This document shows, piece by piece, positions 41,650 through 44,599 of a DNA stretch of 44,599 nucleotides. A program made the position numbers and the translations under genes. Numbering within the stretch: position 1 is the first letter of the stretch; the number at the start of each line of letters is the position of its first letter. Below the pieces are notes generated by a model, which did not search any database, was not told where the DNA came from, and saw only the letters and a list, made by a program, of their open reading frames with translations. The stretch comes from Eubacteriales bacterium. Lineage in GTDB: Bacteria; Bacillota; Clostridia; Lachnospirales; Lachnospiraceae. The stretch is taken from NCBI GenBank assembly GCA_030536575.1, contig JAUNPS010000039.1, forward strand, positions 1 to 44,599, given 5' to 3'.

Positions 41650-42276
41650 CTATTCCAGGTATTCCAGCTTGCTGATAGACACCTCATAGGCGGTCCGTTT
41701 TTCCGTCTGATCCGCATCAAGCTTCTTCATATACTCCCGGCTCTGGATCCGGCCCCAGATCTGTACCCGGCTTCCCACGTCGAAATTCGAGGCGAAACGG
41801 GCGTTTCTTCCCCAGCAGATACAGGGAATGTAGTCGGACTTGCCGTAAGGACGGTTTACGGCAATGAGCATATCTGCGATCTCCCGCCCCAGAGGCGTCT
41901 TTCGGTAGACGGTAGGTTTGCATACAAACCCGTCCAGGAAAATCTGATTGCTCTTTATTTTGTCGTCCTCTTCTTCCACAAAACGAACCTCTCTGGCAAA
42001 TACCGAGAGCACCAGCCGGTTCTTTTTCTCTTCATGCCGGTTGTAGGAGCGGAACTGCCCCTCCACCTGTATGTATTCCCCCTGATAATCCTGTGTAACA
42101 TCAATCAGCCTCTCGGAAATCATCACCGGGATCCGGTCTGAAGAGTCGCTTAACCGTTTGACCAGCAGGTCGACCATATAAAACCCTTCGCCGAAAACTT
42201 CATGGCTGAAGGCAAACTCCGATGCGACCTTTCCCATAATTGATACCTGATTGTTTTCAATAACTTTATCCGCCAT
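41650..42276 (-). CDS. Double-OB-fold single-stranded DNA-binding protein
   Basis: The 208-residue protein holds two SSB-like OB folds: residues about 7-105 (NNQVSIMGKVASEFAFSHEV, then VEGQFRSYN) and about 110-207 (NQIFLDGFVCKPTVYRKTPLGREIADMLIAVNR, then CICWGRNARFASNFDVGSRVQIWGRIQSREY). The second half is the better match to bacterial SSB. It ends YEVSISKLEYLE, without the acidic tip that recruits partner enzymes in normal SSB. It is likely an accessory SSB of Clostridia, with the main ssb elsewhere. GGGAG and AAGGA precede ATG 42276. Confidence 0.85.
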   Translation of the reverse strand: MADKVIENNQVSIMGKVASEFAFSHEVFGEGFYMVDLLVKRLSDSSDRIPVMISERLIDVTQDYQGEYIQVEGQFRSYNRHEEKKNRLVLSVFAREVRFVEEEDDKIKSNQIFLDGFVCKPTVYRKTPLGREIADMLIAVNRPYGKSDYIPCICWGRNARFASNFDVGSRVQIWGRIQSREYMKKLDADQTEKRTAYEVSISKLEYLE

Positions 42277-42426
42277 TCCTTGCGTTCTCCCTTCTTCTTA
42301 CGAAGTATCCTTTTCGTATTCTCATTTTTACATAATTATGTTTATGTCAGAGTGGCCAAGGTTAGAACTTCTTTTTTAAATTTTTTTCAATTTTTTTTCG
42401 TAAGAAGTTTTTTTCCCGAAAAACCC

Positions 42427-42454
42427 TTGAAATCCCCGGAAAATATGATACACT
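42427..42454 (+). promoter_or_regulatory. Promoter and leader of typA
   Basis: TTGAAA (42427-42432), a 16-base spacer and TACACT (42449-42454). The leader has a small hairpin CCGGC-TGTCTCT-GCCGG (42489-42505) just before the ribosome-binding site AGAGAGGAA. Confidence 0.6.
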
Positions 42455-42527
42455 GGTAAGGTTGAAAAGAAAGATTTTCAGGGTAAGGCCGGCTGTCTCT
42501 GCCGGTAAGAGAGAGGAATGATTACTT

Positions 42528-44351
42528 ATGAAGAGAGAAGACGTTCGCAATATCGCCATCATTGCTCACGTTGACCACGGCAAAACGACTCTGGTGGACG
42601 AGCTGCTCAAACAAAGCGGCGTTTTCCGCGCCAATCAGGAAGTCGCCGAGCGTGTCATGGACTCCAACGACATTGAGCGGGAGCGCGGTATCACAATTTT
42701 ATCCAAAAATACGGCAGTTTTTTATAAAGGCACAAAAATTAACATCATCGACACCCCAGGCCATGCGGATTTCGGCGGCGAAGTGGAGCGTGTCCTGAAA
42801 ATGGTAAACGGGGTCATCCTCGTGGTAGACGCCTTCGAAGGCTCCATGCCCCAGACGAAATTCGTCCTGAAAAAAGCCCTGGAGCTGGATCTTCCGGTCA
42901 TTGTCTGCATCAATAAGATCGACCGCCCGGAAGCCCGCCCGGAGGAAGTCGTGGACGAGGTCTTAGAACTTCTGATGGATCTGGATGCTTCCGACGCGCA
43001 GCTTGACTGCCCGTTCGTGTACGCGTCCGCCAAAGCCGGTTATGCGGTGCTTGATCCGGCCGATGAGCCGAAGAACATGGTGCCGCTGTTCGAGACCATT
43101 CTCAGCTACATTCCCGCGCCGGAAGGGGATGAGGCGGCCGCTACGCAGGTTCTGATCAGTACTATTGATTATAATGAATACGTGGGCCGCATCGGCGTCG
43201 GCAAAGTGGATAACGGAACCATTAAGGTGAACCAGGACTGCGTCCTCGTAAACCACCACGAGCCGGAAAAGCAGCGGCATGTAAAGATCAGCAAGCTCTA
43301 TGAATTCGACGGTCTGAATAAAGTGGAAGTTTCCGAAGCCACGGTTGGTTCGATTGTCGCGATTTCCGGGATTTCGGATCTCCATATCGGGGATACCCTG
43401 TGCGGACCGGAACATGTGGAAGCCATTCCGTTCCAGAAGATTTCCGAACCGACCATTGCTATGCATTTTATTGTCAATGACAGCCCACTCGCCGGTCAGG
43501 AAGGGAAATATGTGACTTCCAGGCATCTGCGCGACCGCCTTTTCCGGGAGCTGAACACGGACGTCAGCCTCCGCGTGGAGGAGACGGACACCACGGAAGC
43601 CTTTAAGGTGTCCGGGCGCGGCGAGCTGCATCTTTCGGTCCTGATTGAAAATATGCGCCGGGAGGGCTATGAATTCGCGGTCAGCAAGGCCGAGGTTCTG
43701 TATAAAACGGACGAGCGAGGCCGGAAGCTGGAGCCGATGGAGCTGGTTTATGTGGACGTGCCGGATGAATTCTCCGGAAATGTGATCCAGAAGCTGTCTC
43801 TGCGTAAAGGTGAGCTTCAGGGCATGAGCACAAACAGCGCTGGAAATACCCGTTTGGAATTCTCGATTCCGGCAAGAGGGCTGATCGGATACCGTGGTGA
43901 GTTCCTGACGGATACGAAGGGCAATGGCGTGATGAATACCGTATTTGACGGCTATGGCCCTTATAAAGGCGATATTCAGTACCGAAAACAGGGATCGCTG
44001 ATTGCCTTCGAAAGCGGGGAATCGGTGGCATACGGCCTCTTTAACGCGCAGGAACGCGGAACGCTCTTCATTGGGCCCGGCGAGCGCGTGTACTCCGGTA
44101 TGGTGATCGGACAGAACGGAAAGGCTGAGGACATTGAGCTCAATGTATGTAAGAGCAAACATCTGACGAATACGCGTGCTTCGGGGTCGGATGATGCGCT
44201 GAAGCTGACTCCGCCCAGGATTTTGAGTCTGGAGCAGGCGCTGGAATTTATTGATACGGATGAGCTTTTGGAGGTTACGCCGAAGTCGCTGCGGATTCGG
44301 AAGAAGATTTTGGATCCGACGATGCGTAAGCGGGCGAGCTTTAAAAAATAG
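42528..44351 (+). CDS. typA: Ribosome-associated translational GTPase TypA/BipA
   Basis: The 607-residue GTPase has NIAIIAHVDHGKTTLVDELL (G1), RGITILSKNTAV (switch I), DTPGHADFGGEVERV (G3) and NKIDRPEARPEEV (G4). Elongation-factor-like domains follow, then the BipA C-terminal domain with SRGLIGYRGEFLTDTKG-type sequence and the RIRKKILDPTMRKR end. It aids ribosome assembly and stress or cold adaptation. AGAGAGGAA lies 10 bases before ATG 42528. It is monocistronic, with its own promoter and a clear terminator. Confidence 0.97.
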   Translation: MKREDVRNIAIIAHVDHGKTTLVDELLKQSGVFRANQEVAERVMDSNDIERERGITILSKNTAVFYKGTKINIIDTPGHADFGGEVERVLKMVNGVILVVDAFEGSMPQTKFVLKKALELDLPVIVCINKIDRPEARPEEVVDEVLELLMDLDASDAQLDCPFVYASAKAGYAVLDPADEPKNMVPLFETILSYIPAPEGDEAAATQVLISTIDYNEYVGRIGVGKVDNGTIKVNQDCVLVNHHEPEKQRHVKISKLYEFDGLNKVEVSEATVGSIVAISGISDLHIGDTLCGPEHVEAIPFQKISEPTIAMHFIVNDSPLAGQEGKYVTSRHLRDRLFRELNTDVSLRVEETDTTEAFKVSGRGELHLSVLIENMRREGYEFAVSKAEVLYKTDERGRKLEPMELVYVDVPDEFSGNVIQKLSLRKGELQGMSTNSAGNTRLEFSIPARGLIGYRGEFLTDTKGNGVMNTVFDGYGPYKGDIQYRKQGSLIAFESGESVAYGLFNAQERGTLFIGPGERVYSGMVIGQNGKAEDIELNVCKSKHLTNTRASGSDDALKLTPPRILSLEQALEFIDTDELLEVTPKSLRIRKKILDPTMRKRASFKK

Positions 44352-44363
44352 GGATTAGAAAAC

Positions 44364-44404
44364 CGCTGTGAGCCGGGATTCCGGATTTCACAGCGTTTCT
44401 TTTT
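44364..44404 (+). terminator. Terminator after typA
   Basis: CGCTGTGA (44364-44371) pairs perfectly with TCACAGCG (44388-44395), with CCGG inside able to extend it, followed by TTTCTTTTT. Confidence 0.9.
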
Positions 44405-44409
44405 AACAC

Positions 44410-44599
44410 TTATTTTGCGGCTGGAGCATTTCCATAGAGGATATCCTGCACTTTCTTGAGACTGATTTCGAGGAGTTCTGCGATGGTCTTGTCGGAGTAG
44501 CCTTTGCCATGCATGCGGGCAGCGAGTTCCTTTCTGCTTTCCTCACGTGCCTCTACACGTCCTTCTGCGCGTCCTTCTTCACGCCCTTCTACACGTCCT
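44410..44599 (-). CDS. C-terminal tail of Rpn-type PD-(D/E)XK nuclease/transposase, cut by window
   Basis: Sixty-two codons before TAA (44412-44410) are visible. They start with a GRxEGRxEGR repeat and continue SRKELAARMHGKGYSDKTIAELLEISLKKVQDIL. The arginine/glutamate repeat followed by a short helix-turn-helix-like end (KGYSDKTIAELLEIS) is typical of the C-terminus of the Rpn family of recombination-promoting nucleases (PD-(D/E)XK putative transposases). The catalytic domain lies outside the window. It converges on typA. Confidence 0.8.
   Translation of the reverse strand, partial: GRVEGREEGRAEGRVEAREESRKELAARMHGKGYSDKTIAELLEISLKKVQDILYGNAPAAK

Noticed and set aside
42963-44162. Long minus-strand frame opposite typA
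   Set aside because: typA is unmistakable on the other strand and the antisense product shows no motif.

Overview
The window looks like a chromosomal segment of an anaerobic Clostridia bacterium, most likely a Lachnospiraceae-type gut Firmicute of about 50-55% GC. The signs are consensus AGGAGG ribosome-binding sites, a T-box and a lysine riboswitch as leader controls, a class III fructose-1,6-bisphosphatase, AgrC-like and YesM/YesN-type signalling proteins, and a proteobacterial-style CstA. No rRNA, tRNA, prophage or complete insertion sequence was found. Both window ends cut a gene.

Layout. 1-4767 (minus): an envelope operon made of a GAF-ABC ATPase fusion, a 908-residue FtsX-type permease and a FecR-domain protein, behind a promoter carrying twin palindromes. 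4922-6312 (minus): an RQC-like/GNAT fusion and a DUF1622 membrane protein. 6561-8732 (plus): an orphan GHKL kinase and a TIM-barrel isomerase-like protein. 8793-12488 (minus): two small proteins and an endonuclease Q-UvrD helicase fusion. 12742-16350 (plus): an XRE regulator, a repeat element, a leader with a terminator, an unknown protein with CstA, and a YgjP-type metallopeptidase. 16347-24807 (minus): a complete trpEGDCFBA operon plus a second TrpB (TrpB2 type), controlled by a tryptophan T-box. 24831-25425: a RelE/RelB-like toxin-antitoxin pair. 25461-25601: a second copy of the repeat element. 25579-33506 (minus): a carbohydrate ABC transporter with its YesM/YesN two-component system, a MoaF-like protein and a YesL-like protein. 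33628-41038 (minus): a lysine-riboswitch-led run dapA-dapB-fbp-arsC-like-HD hydrolase-FGGY kinase-ACT protein. 41022-42276: a cobalamin adenosyltransferase and a double-OB SSB. 42528-44351 (plus): typA. 44410-end: the tail of an Rpn-type nuclease.

How the parts work together. The trp genes cover chorismate to tryptophan and are probably transcribed only when tRNA-Trp is uncharged. dapA and dapB start lysine/diaminopimelate synthesis and respond to lysine. The YesM/YesN pair probably senses a sugar and activates the adjacent importer.

The most unusual signals are these. The EndoQ-UvrD fusion carries what look like two sliding-clamp-binding motifs. Several loci carry multiple-of-three tandem repeats (12, 36, 42, 54, 57 and 66 bp), including two separate in-frame arrays inside one sugar kinase. 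A repeat element of 141-166 bp with inverted termini occurs twice, and one copy supplies the end of a gene. An unassigned structured leader precedes the cstA operon.
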